A DNA stretch of 12,476 nt, from NCBI GenBank assembly GCA_903890885.1, contig CAITCX010000379.1:1-12476 (forward strand). Direction: 5' to 3'. This document shows, piece after piece, positions 1 to 7,334 of the stretch. The notes beneath the pieces are model-generated. The model saw only the letters and a program-made list of their open reading frames with translations, had not been told where the DNA came from and ran no database searches. The DNA is from an uncultured Dehalococcoidia bacterium. GTDB lineage: Bacteria > Chloroflexota > Dehalococcoidia > Dehalococcoidales > UBA3254. Position 1 is the stretch's first letter. Every line of letters starts with the position of its first letter. Both the position numbers and the translations under genes were made by a program.

Positions 1-379
1 ACCAGGTCAACGGTGTTGTCAGACGGGTCAGGCTGGCAGGCACGGCGTTGATGCCGTAAATCGCCGCCAGCGGACTGATAACGAACATGAATACAAGCAT
101 CGGAATGCCCAGGCGGAGCAGCCGGCTTGTGAGAAAGGAACCGGTCTTTTTGCGGTCAAATGACCCGGGAGAAAAATAGCCCGAAAGAAAGAAAAAGGCG
201 CCCATAAACCAGGCCTGGTTTAAAAGCTGAAAATGCACCAGGACCAGCGTTGGCAAGGCATTCTGAGGCTCGACGTAATAGAAAGACGTATTGGCGCCGT
301 AGATGACGGCCGCATGGTGGAGTATCACCAGGACAACTACAGCAATACGCAGCTTATCGAAATAGAGCAAGCGCGGCAT
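1..379 (-). CDS. acyltransferase-3 family membrane protein, N-terminal part (runs off the left edge)
   Basis: The minus strand is open from an ATG at 379 to the window edge (126 codons), with no stop. The protein begins MPRLLYFDKLRIAVVVLVIL, followed by a His-His pair (LHHAAVIYG) and then hydrophobic segments including a WFMGAFFFLSGYFSPGSF stretch. Early D-x-L-R, a His pair at the end of TM1 and an FFFLSGYF segment are the hallmarks of the acyltransferase-3 family (OafA/MdoC-like; integral membrane enzymes that transfer acyl groups to surface glycans or other carbohydrates). Several TM segments are visible in the 126 residues; about two thirds of a typical 350-400 residue member is missing beyond the edge. 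The ribosome site is weak (GGGGAT just upstream). The substrate cannot be told. The gene diverges from the c-di-GMP gene to its right. Confidence 0.8.
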   Translation of the reverse strand, partial: MPRLLYFDKLRIAVVVLVILHHAAVIYGANTSFYYVEPQNALPTLVLVHFQLLNQAWFMGAFFFLSGYFSPGSFDRKKTGSFLTSRLLRLGIPMLVFMFVISPLAAIYGINAVPASLTRLTTPLTW

Positions 380-410
380 TCATATCCCCAAAAGGTAAAT
401 CTATTTCAAA

Positions 411-439
411 AGTATAATTTCCGGCCTGAGATTTGTATA
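411..439 (-). promoter_or_regulatory. candidate sigma-70-type promoter of the acyltransferase gene
   Basis: On the minus strand TATACA (434-439) and TATACT (411-416) are separated by 17 bases. They match the -35 consensus at 4 of 6 and the -10 at 5 of 6. The start would fall near 404, about 25 bases before the ATG at 379. The same bases read on the plus strand contain a perfect TATAAT (413-418), but with no good -35. Assigned by eye only. Confidence 0.35.
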
Positions 440-536
440 TCGGCTTAAGAGTATTCCAGCCTCCAGTGATGTTTTAGAACCGTTAAACCTTACAACTCAA
501 GGTAACGCGGCACTGCGTTTATTAGTGACCAAACAG

Positions 537-567
537 GACCGCCCGGTCAAATACCGGGCGGTCTTTT
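537..567 (+). terminator. orphan rho-independent terminator in the divergent intergenic region
   Basis: A perfect 10-bp GC-rich stem, GACCGCCCGG (537-546) with CCGGGCGGTC (554-563), a 7-base loop and then TTTT (564-567). It is oriented to stop plus-strand transcription, yet no plus-strand gene precedes it in the window: the neighbour to the left is transcribed the other way. It lies about 125 bases before the start of the c-di-GMP gene. It must therefore end either a short RNA starting in the 380-530 stretch or a leader of the downstream gene (attenuation). The rest of 380-690 holds no open frame that I would call a gene. Confidence 0.75.
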
Positions 568-690
568 GTATCTATTAGAACAATATACATGTTAAAACCC
601 ATACGAATTGGGACAATTATGCGTTTACATAAGTTCAAATTAATACGACTATAAAAAGCTAGGAAGTGTTTTGGAGAGTATGTTCCGGGC

Positions 691-3213
691 ATGAATTATT
701 GGTCTCTTATACCACTGGCAAGTTGTATCGCATATGCTTTCATACTGGTTATGGCATTACATGAAATCAATAAACCGGTAAATAAAGTATTTGCTTTTTA
801 TCTTTTTTCTTCTCTGGTGTGGTCGCTGTTTACCTTCATTCTTTCCTATCACTTAAAGGCCTCTTCCTCGTATCTCATATTCTGGAATAACATGGTAATC
901 GTCTCGATTATCTGGAATATGGCTGCCTATTATCATTTCGTTACAATATATACTGGGCGCAAAGCCGGAAAACTGGTTTGGGGCGAGTATGGGGTGGTTC
1001 TGGCGGTGATTGGTTTGTCCTTCGCAGGCCTGGTAGTGCGAGATGCTTCAATTTTAAACGGGTATATTTATCATGACATCGGTCCCTGGGTATATATTTT
1101 AATGGCAATCCTTTTACCTACCATTGCAATGACAATGGTGATGCTGGTAAAAAAGGGTCGCGAAGTAAAAGATTCGGCGGAACGAAACAAGATTTCCTAT
1201 CTGATGGTTGGACTGGGAATCGTGACTATCTATGGGCTGCTTAATTCCACAGTGCCCGCTTTGGAGGGATTGCCCACGGACCACCTGGGTACTCTGGCTA
1301 ATGCCCTGATTATTGGTTTTGTAATACAAAAATACAAGCTGCTGGATATCCGCTTATTGGCCCGGCGAGCTCTGGTCTATGCAGTCGTGACAATAGTAAT
1401 TTTTGGAGTTTTTGTGGGTGAGCTGTATTTCGAAATAAGATACTCGTCTAAGATACCGATTTATCTGCTCTTAACACTGAATAGCCTTGTCTCTATCCTT
1501 CTGTTTTCACTTGTCAGTCCTTTGCGATTCCGAACTGAAGAGAAAATAGACAGTGTTTTTCAGCGCAACACATATTCCCACCGGCAGGCTCTGCTTGGCT
1601 TCAGCTCCAAAATAGCCAATACCATTGAACTGGATGAAGTAGCTAACGAGATGTTGACAACTCTTGGCAAGTCATTGCATTTGATACATGCAGAGTTGTT
1701 ATTCAGTAAAGAAGAAAGTTTTCTCACACAATATAGTTATCCAAAATCCAGGCTGAACGCCGGTGATGTCTTAAGAATCAGGCGGGACAGCGCCGTCGCC
1801 ATGTGGTTGGGAAAAGAGGACAGGCCTTTGAACATTGCAGACCTTGACAATATTCCCGGCCTTAAGGAGACTCTGGCAGAGGAAAGAGCCGATATTATGG
1901 ATCCCCGCCTCGCTTTGCTCTTACCTGTTAAAAGTCAGGAAAGGATGATAGGTATTCTGGCCCTCGGCAACCGGCAAAGCGGCCATTCTTTTTACCCGGA
2001 AGACATTGATCTGGCAACTTCGATTACCAAGCAGGCCAGCATCGTGATCGAGAATGCCCAGTTGTACGCCCAGGCGCGGCAGAGGGCCAATATCGATGAG
2101 TTGACCGGGCTTTTCAATCACCGTCACTTCCATCAAAGGCTGGATGAAGAAATAGCTCGTTCCTCTCGCTTTGGCAATATATTTTCCCTGATACTGGTCG
2201 ACCTCGATTTTTTCAAATCCTACAATGACATCCACGGTCATTTGTATGGCGACAATATCTTGAGAAAAGTTGGCAATGTCATTAAGAACAACGCTCGCGC
2301 GGTGGATGTAGCCGCGCGCTACGGAGGCGATGAATTTGCCTTGATCTTGCCTGAGACATCGATCGACTATGCCTTGAAAGTTGCCGAAAGATTGCGTGAC
2401 GGCATGGAATCCGATGTCACCTATAAGGGAATGACGGTTACCTGTAGTATCGGAGTATCTTCATGGCCTACTGACGGGCTTATGAAAGAGGACCTGATCC
2501 ATTCGGCCGACAAGGCCCTTTATCAGTCTAAAAAATTGGGGAAAAACCGGGTAAGTGTAACCTCCAGGTTAATTCCGGTGGAGTCCTCTGCGAATCCGGC
2601 ATTACGTGATAGCAATGAAATAATCTTGAATACCATTTATGCCCTGGCTGCCACCGTGGATGCTAAAGATCATTACACCTATGGACATTCCAAGAAGGTC
2701 AGCAAGTTCGCATCGGATTTAGCCGTTGCCCTGGGATGCCCCGAAAAACGGGTTTCTATCATACGGACCGCCGGTTTACTGCATGATATCGGCAAGATTG
2801 GGGTTGCCGATGAAATCCTCTCAAAAGAAAATGATTTGAATGATGAAGAATGGCAGCCCATCCACTCCCATCCGATGATGGGCGTATCCATCCTTAAACA
2901 CGTCGAAAGCCTGAGGGACTGTCTGCCAGGGGTACTATACCATCACGAGCGTTTTGACGGTACCGGTTATCCCCAGGGTTTAAAAGGCGATAACATACCT
3001 CTGGATGCCCGCATTCTGGCTATAGCGGATACTTACGATGCCATGACCTCCTCAAGGCCCTACCGTAATAGTTCGCTCAACAGTGAGATGGCCCTGGCCG
3101 AATTGACAAGGTGTGCAGGTACGCAGTTTGATCCTGTTTACGTTCAGGCTTTTGTCAAGATGATCTCTGAATCCAATACCAGTATCGAGGCAAGCCAAAT
3201 CAGCCTCACTTAG
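691..3213 (+). CDS. membrane-bound c-di-GMP cyclase/phosphodiesterase (9 TM, GAF, GGDEF, HD-GYP)
   Basis: This 840-residue protein probably both makes and degrades c-di-GMP. Residues 1-230 contain about seven TM helices resembling the 7TM sensor region of histidine kinases. Two more hydrophobic segments follow (to about 285), then a GAF domain (about 298-460), a GGDEF domain (469-628) and an HD-GYP domain (about 645-830). The cyclase signature GGDEF is intact at 545-549. An inhibitory-site RxxD (RAVD, 536-539) lies the usual five residues before it. The phosphodiesterase shows H666, HDIGK (698-702), HH (751-752) and GYP (759-761), so neither half looks dead. The ATG at 691 has GGAGAG at 673-678, a long 12-base spacing. 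A four-codon frame at 680-694 overlaps this start by ATGA. A strong terminator follows, so the gene is probably monocistronic. I see no convincing promoter. The GAF and membrane ligands are unknown. Confidence 0.93.
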   Translation: MNYWSLIPLASCIAYAFILVMALHEINKPVNKVFAFYLFSSLVWSLFTFILSYHLKASSSYLIFWNNMVIVSIIWNMAAYYHFVTIYTGRKAGKLVWGEYGVVLAVIGLSFAGLVVRDASILNGYIYHDIGPWVYILMAILLPTIAMTMVMLVKKGREVKDSAERNKISYLMVGLGIVTIYGLLNSTVPALEGLPTDHLGTLANALIIGFVIQKYKLLDIRLLARRALVYAVVTIVIFGVFVGELYFEIRYSSKIPIYLLLTLNSLVSILLFSLVSPLRFRTEEKIDSVFQRNTYSHRQALLGFSSKIANTIELDEVANEMLTTLGKSLHLIHAELLFSKEESFLTQYSYPKSRLNAGDVLRIRRDSAVAMWLGKEDRPLNIADLDNIPGLKETLAEERADIMDPRLALLLPVKSQERMIGILALGNRQSGHSFYPEDIDLATSITKQASIVIENAQLYAQARQRANIDELTGLFNHRHFHQRLDEEIARSSRFGNIFSLILVDLDFFKSYNDIHGHLYGDNILRKVGNVIKNNARAVDVAARYGGDEFALILPETSIDYALKVAERLRDGMESDVTYKGMTVTCSIGVSSWPTDGLMKEDLIHSADKALYQSKKLGKNRVSVTSRLIPVESSANPALRDSNEIILNTIYALAATVDAKDHYTYGHSKKVSKFASDLAVALGCPEKRVSIIRTAGLLHDIGKIGVADEILSKENDLNDEEWQPIHSHPMMGVSILKHVESLRDCLPGVLYHHERFDGTGYPQGLKGDNIPLDARILAIADTYDAMTSSRPYRNSSLNSEMALAELTRCAGTQFDPVYVQAFVKMISESNTSIEASQISLT

Positions 3214-3239
3214 TACCTGGTTTCTTTATAAACCAAAAC

Positions 3240-3269
3240 CGCCCTGGCTAGTCACCGGGGCGTTTTTTT
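3240..3269 (+). terminator. rho-independent terminator of the c-di-GMP gene
   Basis: CGCCCTGG (3240-3247) pairs with CCGGGGCG (3255-3262), 8 bp with one G-U, around a 7-base loop, followed by seven T (3263-3269). It begins 27 bases after the stop codon of the GGDEF/HD-GYP gene. Confidence 0.88.
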
Positions 3270-3278
3270 GCGTATAAT
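3249..3278 (+). promoter_or_regulatory. candidate promoter of the dehydrogenase-chitinase pair, overlapping the terminator
   Basis: A perfect TATAAT (3273-3278) stands 18 bases after TAGTCA (3249-3254, 4 of 6 to the -35 consensus). The -35 lies in the loop of the preceding terminator and the T tract is in the spacer. The start would be near 3285, leaving a leader of about 50 bases. This is the only promoter-like signal in the 122-base gap, but the -35 is weak. Confidence 0.35.
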
Positions 3279-3335
3279 TTTAGGCGGTTAAGTAGTAAAA
3301 TACATACACGTCACTTTCTGGCGTAAGGAGACAGC

Positions 3336-4085
3336 ATGGAAATTGCCAACAGAACCGTTCTTGTAACCGGAGGTACCAGCGGCATCGGTTTGGGTATTGC
3401 AGAGGCTTTTCAAAAGGCTAAAAGCCGGGTCATCGTATGCGGGCGCGACAGGGAAAAGCTTGAAAAGGTAAAAGAGCGATTCCCGGATATCACGGGACTG
3501 CAATGTGATGTCGGGGATGCCGGACAACGGGAGAATCTGGCGGCTGAAGTGCTGCGCCGTTTTCCCGATCTGGACATCCTGGTTAACAACGCCGGGATTC
3601 AGAGATACATCGATCTTAAAAAGGGACGCAGCGAGCTAAAAGCGGGTGAAGACGAGATAGCCATCAATTTTGTGGCCGTGGTGGATTTGACCTCACTGTT
3701 TATCGGCCATCTCCTGAAGAAACCTTCCGCTGCTGTTATCAATGTGAGCTCAGGGCTGGGGTTCATGCCTATGCTCAATACGCCTGTCTACAATGCCACC
3801 AAGGCCGCCATCCATACCTATTCCCTGGTATTGCGGCAGCAGCTAAAAGACACCTCGGTAAAAGTAGTTGAGATTGTGCCTACCATGGTCGACACCGACC
3901 TGAACAAAACCGGACGCGAGGCTGCTCACGTCCAGTATAGGGGCGTCAGCCTGGCGGAATACATTCCAACCGTGATTAAAGGGCTTGCAAACGATGCCGA
4001 TACTATTTTTTACGGCGGCGGAGAGAAAATCCTTTCCGAACCCCGAGGCGAATCAGAAAAGCGGCTGCTTAATCCATCCTGGTAG
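3336..4085 (+). CDS. short-chain dehydrogenase/reductase, DltE-like
   Basis: A 249-residue classical SDR, the usual length. It is a soluble Rossmann-fold oxidoreductase using NAD(P)H. The cofactor motif TGGTSGIG sits at 11-18, NNAG at 84-87, the catalytic serine in INVSS at 138-139 and YNATK at 152-156 (Tyr152, Lys156), so the active site is complete. The start region and general pattern resemble DltE of Bacillus, which lies near the teichoic-acid D-alanylation genes but whose substrate is not established; no dlt genes are present here. An Arg-rich segment after beta-2 (CGRDREKL) suggests NADPH preference, which is inference. The ATG is preceded by AAGGAG at good spacing. The chitinase gene follows after 43 bases with its own ribosome site, so the two are likely co-transcribed. 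The true substrate is unknown. Confidence 0.9.
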   Translation: MEIANRTVLVTGGTSGIGLGIAEAFQKAKSRVIVCGRDREKLEKVKERFPDITGLQCDVGDAGQRENLAAEVLRRFPDLDILVNNAGIQRYIDLKKGRSELKAGEDEIAINFVAVVDLTSLFIGHLLKKPSAAVINVSSGLGFMPMLNTPVYNATKAAIHTYSLVLRQQLKDTSVKVVEIVPTMVDTDLNKTGREAAHVQYRGVSLAEYIPTVIKGLANDADTIFYGGGEKILSEPRGESEKRLLNPSW

Positions 4086-4111
4086 TGGCTAAATATCAGG
4101 CTGTGCTTTTT

Positions 4112-4118
4112 AAAGGAG
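4112..4118 (+). promoter_or_regulatory. ribosome binding site that fixes the TTG start of the chitinase
   Basis: AAAGGAG (4112-4118) lies 10 bases before the TTG at 4129. No in-frame ATG occurs until inside the hydrophobic signal segment, so TTG is the credible start. Confidence 0.7.
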
Positions 4119-4128
4119 TTGGTTCCCC

Positions 4129-5400
4129 TTGAAAACATCAGCTTTGCAGAATCTGTCGGTTTCCTTAATACTGGTTATGCTGGTCAGCCAGGTTATCGGT
4201 TGCGCTGCCGCTGCAATCCCTGACAAACCAGTTCAGACACCGCCTGAAACGACTTACAGCTCCACTTTTAAAGCCGCTGAGCCTGCCGGGAGCCTTTCGC
4301 CGGTCGGCAATACCATGACAATACCCGCGAAAGCTTCTGCCCCTGCGCCTTCAGCCCAATACCGCGTCGTGGCATATTACACAGCCTGGTCAGCCTACAG
4401 CGGTTTTACACCGGATAAGATCGCCGCAGGTAATCTTACCCACATCAACTATGCCTTTGCCAATATCGGCAGCGACCTCAGGATTCAACTGGGAGATGCC
4501 GGAATAGACCCCGCCAATTTCACCGGGCTGAATTCCCTTAAGAAGTCTAACCCGGGTCTTAAAACACTCATTTCAGTCGGCGGCTGGAGCTGGTCCGGCA
4601 AGTTTTCAGATGTTGCCCTCTCCGATGCGTCCAGGACCCTTTTCGCTGACAGTTGCGTCGATTTTATTGTTCAATATGGATTTAACGGCGTCGATATCGA
4701 TTGGGAATACCCGGTCAGCGGCGGCCTGGGCAGCAATGTAACGCGCCCTGCCGATAGGCACAATTTCACGGAGTTGCTGAAGAAATTGCGCGAACGCCTG
4801 AATGCCAGGGACCCCCAATACCTGTTGACGGTTGCCGGCGGTGCTGGCCAGGGTTATTTCGATAATACGGAGATGGATTCTTTTACGCAATACCTGGATT
4901 TTGCCAATATTATGGCCTATGATATTCACGGCGCCTGGGACAGGAATACGGATTTTAATGCGCCGCTTCATCCTGATGCAGCCTCACCCCAGGCCCGCTG
5001 GAGTGTTGACCAGGGTCTTCAACTCTGGCTTAAAGCCATTCCCGCTGAAAAGATCGTGGTCGGTATCCCGTTTTACGGCAGAAAGTATACTGCTGTCAAG
5101 AGTATAAACCAGGACTACCCTGGCCTCTACGGTACCTACGGCCGCTGTGAAACGATCACCTACCAGGATATTGTAAAAACCTGCTTTAGCAACTCCAATT
5201 TCAAAACCCGGTTCCACATTACAACCAGTGTGCCCTACCTGTTTGACGGCTCTACCTTCATCAGTTATGACGATGCGCAGTCCATCGGTAAGAAAACTGC
5301 TTACATCCAGGAAAACCATTTAGGAGGCGTCATGGTCTGGGAACTGAGCCAGGATAATAACAGTGATCTCATCAGGGCGGTCTTCAACGGTTTGAACTAA
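4129..5400 (+). CDS. GH18 chitinase, predicted lipoprotein
   Basis: A 423-residue glycoside hydrolase family 18 protein, expected to cleave beta-1,4-linked N-acetylglucosamine polymers outside the cell. A signal segment ends in VIGC (Cys25), a lipobox, so the enzyme is probably tethered to the membrane. A Pro/Ala/Thr-rich linker (about 26-75) leads to the catalytic domain (about 80-423). SVGGWSWS is the SxGG motif, and NGVDIDWEYP (186-195) holds the acid Glu193 with Asp189 and Asp191. NIMAYDIHG is the substrate-binding MxYD motif, and a C-terminal VWELSQD closes the barrel. The first position of DxxDxDxE is Asn186, a common variant. The W in DIDWE fits true chitinases rather than LysM-bearing spore-cortex GH18 enzymes (DFE type). 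No carbohydrate-binding or LysM domain is visible. It starts with TTG, 43 bases after the dehydrogenase. No clear terminator follows the stop. Confidence 0.93.
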   Translation: MKTSALQNLSVSLILVMLVSQVIGCAAAAIPDKPVQTPPETTYSSTFKAAEPAGSLSPVGNTMTIPAKASAPAPSAQYRVVAYYTAWSAYSGFTPDKIAAGNLTHINYAFANIGSDLRIQLGDAGIDPANFTGLNSLKKSNPGLKTLISVGGWSWSGKFSDVALSDASRTLFADSCVDFIVQYGFNGVDIDWEYPVSGGLGSNVTRPADRHNFTELLKKLRERLNARDPQYLLTVAGGAGQGYFDNTEMDSFTQYLDFANIMAYDIHGAWDRNTDFNAPLHPDAASPQARWSVDQGLQLWLKAIPAEKIVVGIPFYGRKYTAVKSINQDYPGLYGTYGRCETITYQDIVKTCFSNSNFKTRFHITTSVPYLFDGSTFISYDDAQSIGKKTAYIQENHLGGVMVWELSQDNNSDLIRAVFNGLN

Positions 5401-5497
5401 GGTGCCCGTCAGGTCCTCTTTGCACCGTAGTGAACATGCTTTTAGCTGCTTGTGAAGTGCCATAATTGTACAGACAACCAATTTGGTACCTGGCACC
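5401..5497. repeat. imperfect long-range inverted repeat after the chitinase gene
   Basis: GGTGCC (5401-5406) and AGGT (5411-5414) can pair with ACCT and GGCACC in GGTACCTGGCACC (5485-5497), giving 10 bp with a 4-base bulge around a 70-base interior. There is no T tract, so it is not a standard terminator. The core resembles the short GGTGCC/GGCACC palindromes scattered in some bacterial genomes, but with one copy in view this cannot be shown. The rest of 5401-5653 contains no gene and no convincing promoter. Confidence 0.3.
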
Positions 5498-5653
5498 CAC
5501 ATAAAACTCGCAATTAGCTTATGGACTACTGAACCCTGGATTTATATCATGAATAAAATGGGTTACCTGTAGTATTTTGGCTTTTATGAATCGCTGTTGA
5601 TTTGTAGCTGCCAGGCAATTAATTTAATATCAAGAACTTTGGGAGAAGTGCAT

Positions 5654-6925
5654 ATGGTAATGGTGAGGGAAAAACCCAATATTGAGATAAGCGAAACAGA
5701 TCAGCTTATTGAAGAGTATAAACAGAAATTGGTTCTTGTACTTCAAAAGGAAAAAGATAAGGTACATGAAACCGCTGTAAAAGAAACCAAAGCCATTTTG
5801 GCAAAGGCTTACAAGGAATCGGCCAGTTTGACTGAAAAGGCACGATTAGAATCTATGCAAGTAATCGAAAAGGCTAATCAGCAAGCCAGATTAGAATCGG
5901 ATTCCCTGGTATCCCAGGCCAGACAAAAAGCTGATCAGATTATTGGAGAAGCGGAAGAGGCTATCAAAAAAGCCGTTCTTCAAAGAACTCAGAGAGAAGT
6001 GGAGGCCATTTTTAGGAATACCCGTGAAGAGGCTGCTGTTTTAATTCAGCAGATAAAGGAAGACGCTGAAAAGGAAGCAGCAGTGCTTACCCGATCGGCA
6101 GAAGAAATAAAAAAGCAGGCCATCCTGGAGTTGATGGAAACCCGCCAAAAGTCATGGGAAAGCGTGGAAAAAGTTCGCTTAGATACTCTTAAAGATGCCC
6201 AGGAAATAGCCCGGAAAGAGGCTGATGAGATTATTAATCGGGCTCAAGTCCAGGTACAAACAGATAAAGAAGGCTGGATAATAAAGGCCAAAATTGAAGC
6301 TAAACAAATTGCGGAAAAAGAAGCAGAGCAGATTATAAACAAAGCCAATATTGAGGCACAGCAGATTATTGAAACCGCCAGGTTAAAAGCGGGCACCCGA
6401 ATGCAAGAATCAAACCATATAATTTTGGAACTGCAACAAAAATTAATGGGCATAATGGCTAACGATGAATCTATGACAAAACCGCTTGGAAGCCAGAAGA
6501 GTTCATCTGATTTTTCTCCTGTAGTTGAAACTAAAATTATTAATATGGCAATGGTGCAACAGTCTAATCCGGAAACCACGTCAGATAAAGCCCCTGTTGA
6601 GACCGTAGCGCCGGTTATTAACCACAAGCAGCCGAATAATCCTGTTATATCAGAGAAAACGACCTTAAATTATAAGGGGAGTCAAAGACTAAATATTAAT
6701 TTTCCGGCCAAAATGGAACAGGTTTATTCCCTGGCGAATCAATTGGTGAAAACAGGCTGTATCCGGGTAACCTCTATGGGCGGCGATGTTGATGATAGTT
6801 TATGGCTTGAAATTGATATTTCTGAACCCCTTCCACTGATAAAAATTCTAAAGGAGCTTCCTTTGGTAGAAAATCTCACAGAGGATAACAAGCGCAAAAT
6901 ATCTTTATCTTTAAAATCCGCATAA
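5654..6925 (+). CDS. coiled-coil protein with a small unassigned C-terminal domain
   Basis: I do not recognise a named family. The 423-residue product has no signal peptide or TM segment. Residues about 10-267 are Ala/Glu/Lys/Gln-rich continuous helix with about 11-residue spacing, for example KEADEIINRA, EKEAEQIINKA and NIEAQQIIETA. This suggests hendecad coiled coil or an amphipathic filament, superficially like ATP-synthase b or DivIVA. A Ser/Thr/Pro/Asn-rich linker (about 270-335) precedes a compact alpha/beta domain (about 338-423) with alternating strands and helices: LNINFPAKMEQ, CIRVTSMGGDVDDSLW, LEIDISEPLPLIKIL. Start choice: the ATG at 5654 has GGGAGAAG at 5641-5648, whereas an in-frame TTG at 5597 has no ribosome site. 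The gene stands alone. A scaffold, polar or membrane-curvature role is possible but is only inference. Confidence 0.85.
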   Translation: MVMVREKPNIEISETDQLIEEYKQKLVLVLQKEKDKVHETAVKETKAILAKAYKESASLTEKARLESMQVIEKANQQARLESDSLVSQARQKADQIIGEAEEAIKKAVLQRTQREVEAIFRNTREEAAVLIQQIKEDAEKEAAVLTRSAEEIKKQAILELMETRQKSWESVEKVRLDTLKDAQEIARKEADEIINRAQVQVQTDKEGWIIKAKIEAKQIAEKEAEQIINKANIEAQQIIETARLKAGTRMQESNHIILELQQKLMGIMANDESMTKPLGSQKSSSDFSPVVETKIINMAMVQQSNPETTSDKAPVETVAPVINHKQPNNPVISEKTTLNYKGSQRLNINFPAKMEQVYSLANQLVKTGCIRVTSMGGDVDDSLWLEIDISEPLPLIKILKELPLVENLTEDNKRKISLSLKSA

Positions 6926-7002
6926 TTGATATAGTTGGCCTGCCCCCAATGCTTAAACTGCCAATTCTCTTTTCTGATTTTGTTACTAAATTGTGAGAAA
7001 AA

Positions 7003-7031
7003 TAGCCAATTTGTTATCTGATCGGTATGAT
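7003..7031 (+). promoter_or_regulatory. candidate promoter of the 61-residue gene
   Basis: TAGCCA (7003-7008, 4 of 6) and TATGAT (7026-7031, 5 of 6) are separated by 17 bases. The start would fall near 7038, about 63 bases before the ATG at 7101. No convincing terminator for the coiled-coil gene is seen between 6926 and 7000. Confidence 0.4.
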
Positions 7032-7100
7032 AATCGATTAATATAAGTTTTTAAGATGAGAAGTCCGCTACCCTCAAAGGGTTAATTAAGGAGACGTTAA

Positions 7101-7286
7101 ATGCGCCTTGTAGATGAGTACAGAGCAGGTGTCGAAATATTAGATGCAGAAATTCGAAGGCTGGAAGAATGGCCCCGGTTAAGTGATGGCGATGTTAGCG
7201 CCCAAAAAGACAAGATAAGTTACTTAAGACGTGAAAGAGAAAATATATATCGACGATGGCAGAATAGTTCAACGTTCGGAAATTAG
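7101..7286 (+). CDS. small hypothetical helical protein, 61 residues
   Basis: This is probably a genuine small gene. AAGGAG (7088-7093) stands 7 bases before the ATG, a candidate promoter lies upstream and a terminator follows. A short hairpin (ACCC, TCAAA, GGGT at 7070-7082) sits directly before the ribosome site. The product is highly charged: VDEYRAGVEILDAEIRRLEE, a short polar break (WPRLSDGDVS), then KISYLRRERENIYRRW. It is predicted as two amphipathic helices able to form a helical hairpin. There are no cysteines, TM segment or signal. The pattern resembles small helical accessory proteins found in Clostridia and phages, but I cannot name a family or a function. Confidence 0.65.
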   Translation: MRLVDEYRAGVEILDAEIRRLEEWPRLSDGDVSAQKDKISYLRRERENIYRRWQNSSTFGN

Positions 7287-7334
7287 AGTTTATAAAGACG
7301 CTTTTGTCATCCTCCACGTATAAAATGGACGTGA

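Noticed and set aside
233..448. Plus-strand open frame of 71 codons
   Set aside because: It overlaps the acyltransferase frame on the other strand, has no ribosome site and its product has no recognisable pattern.
641..653. TAATACGACTATA resembles the bacteriophage T7 promoter
   Set aside because: Only the first ten bases match and the CACT segment before the start is missing. There is no phage context, so this is probably coincidence in an AT-rich leader.
1921..2241. Minus-strand 106-codon frame inside the c-di-GMP gene
   Set aside because: It is antisense to the GAF/GGDEF coding region and its product has no family features.
4684..4713. Asn at the first position of the chitinase DxxDxDxE motif, suggesting an inactive enzyme
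   Set aside because: Asn is a common natural variant there; the two aspartates next to the catalytic Glu193 and the Glu itself are present.
4606..5319. Open frames on both strands inside the chitinase gene
   Set aside because: They lie in other frames of a clear GH18 catalytic domain, without starts supported by ribosome sites.
5597..5653. Upstream TTG start extending the coiled-coil protein by 19 residues
   Set aside because: No ribosome site precedes it, while the ATG at 5654 has a well-placed GGGAGA, and the extra residues (Cys-rich, not helical) do not fit the rest.
7021..7100. Possible riboswitch before the small gene
   Set aside because: Only one 4-bp hairpin (7070-7082) and a short leader are visible; there is no second structure competing for the ribosome site.
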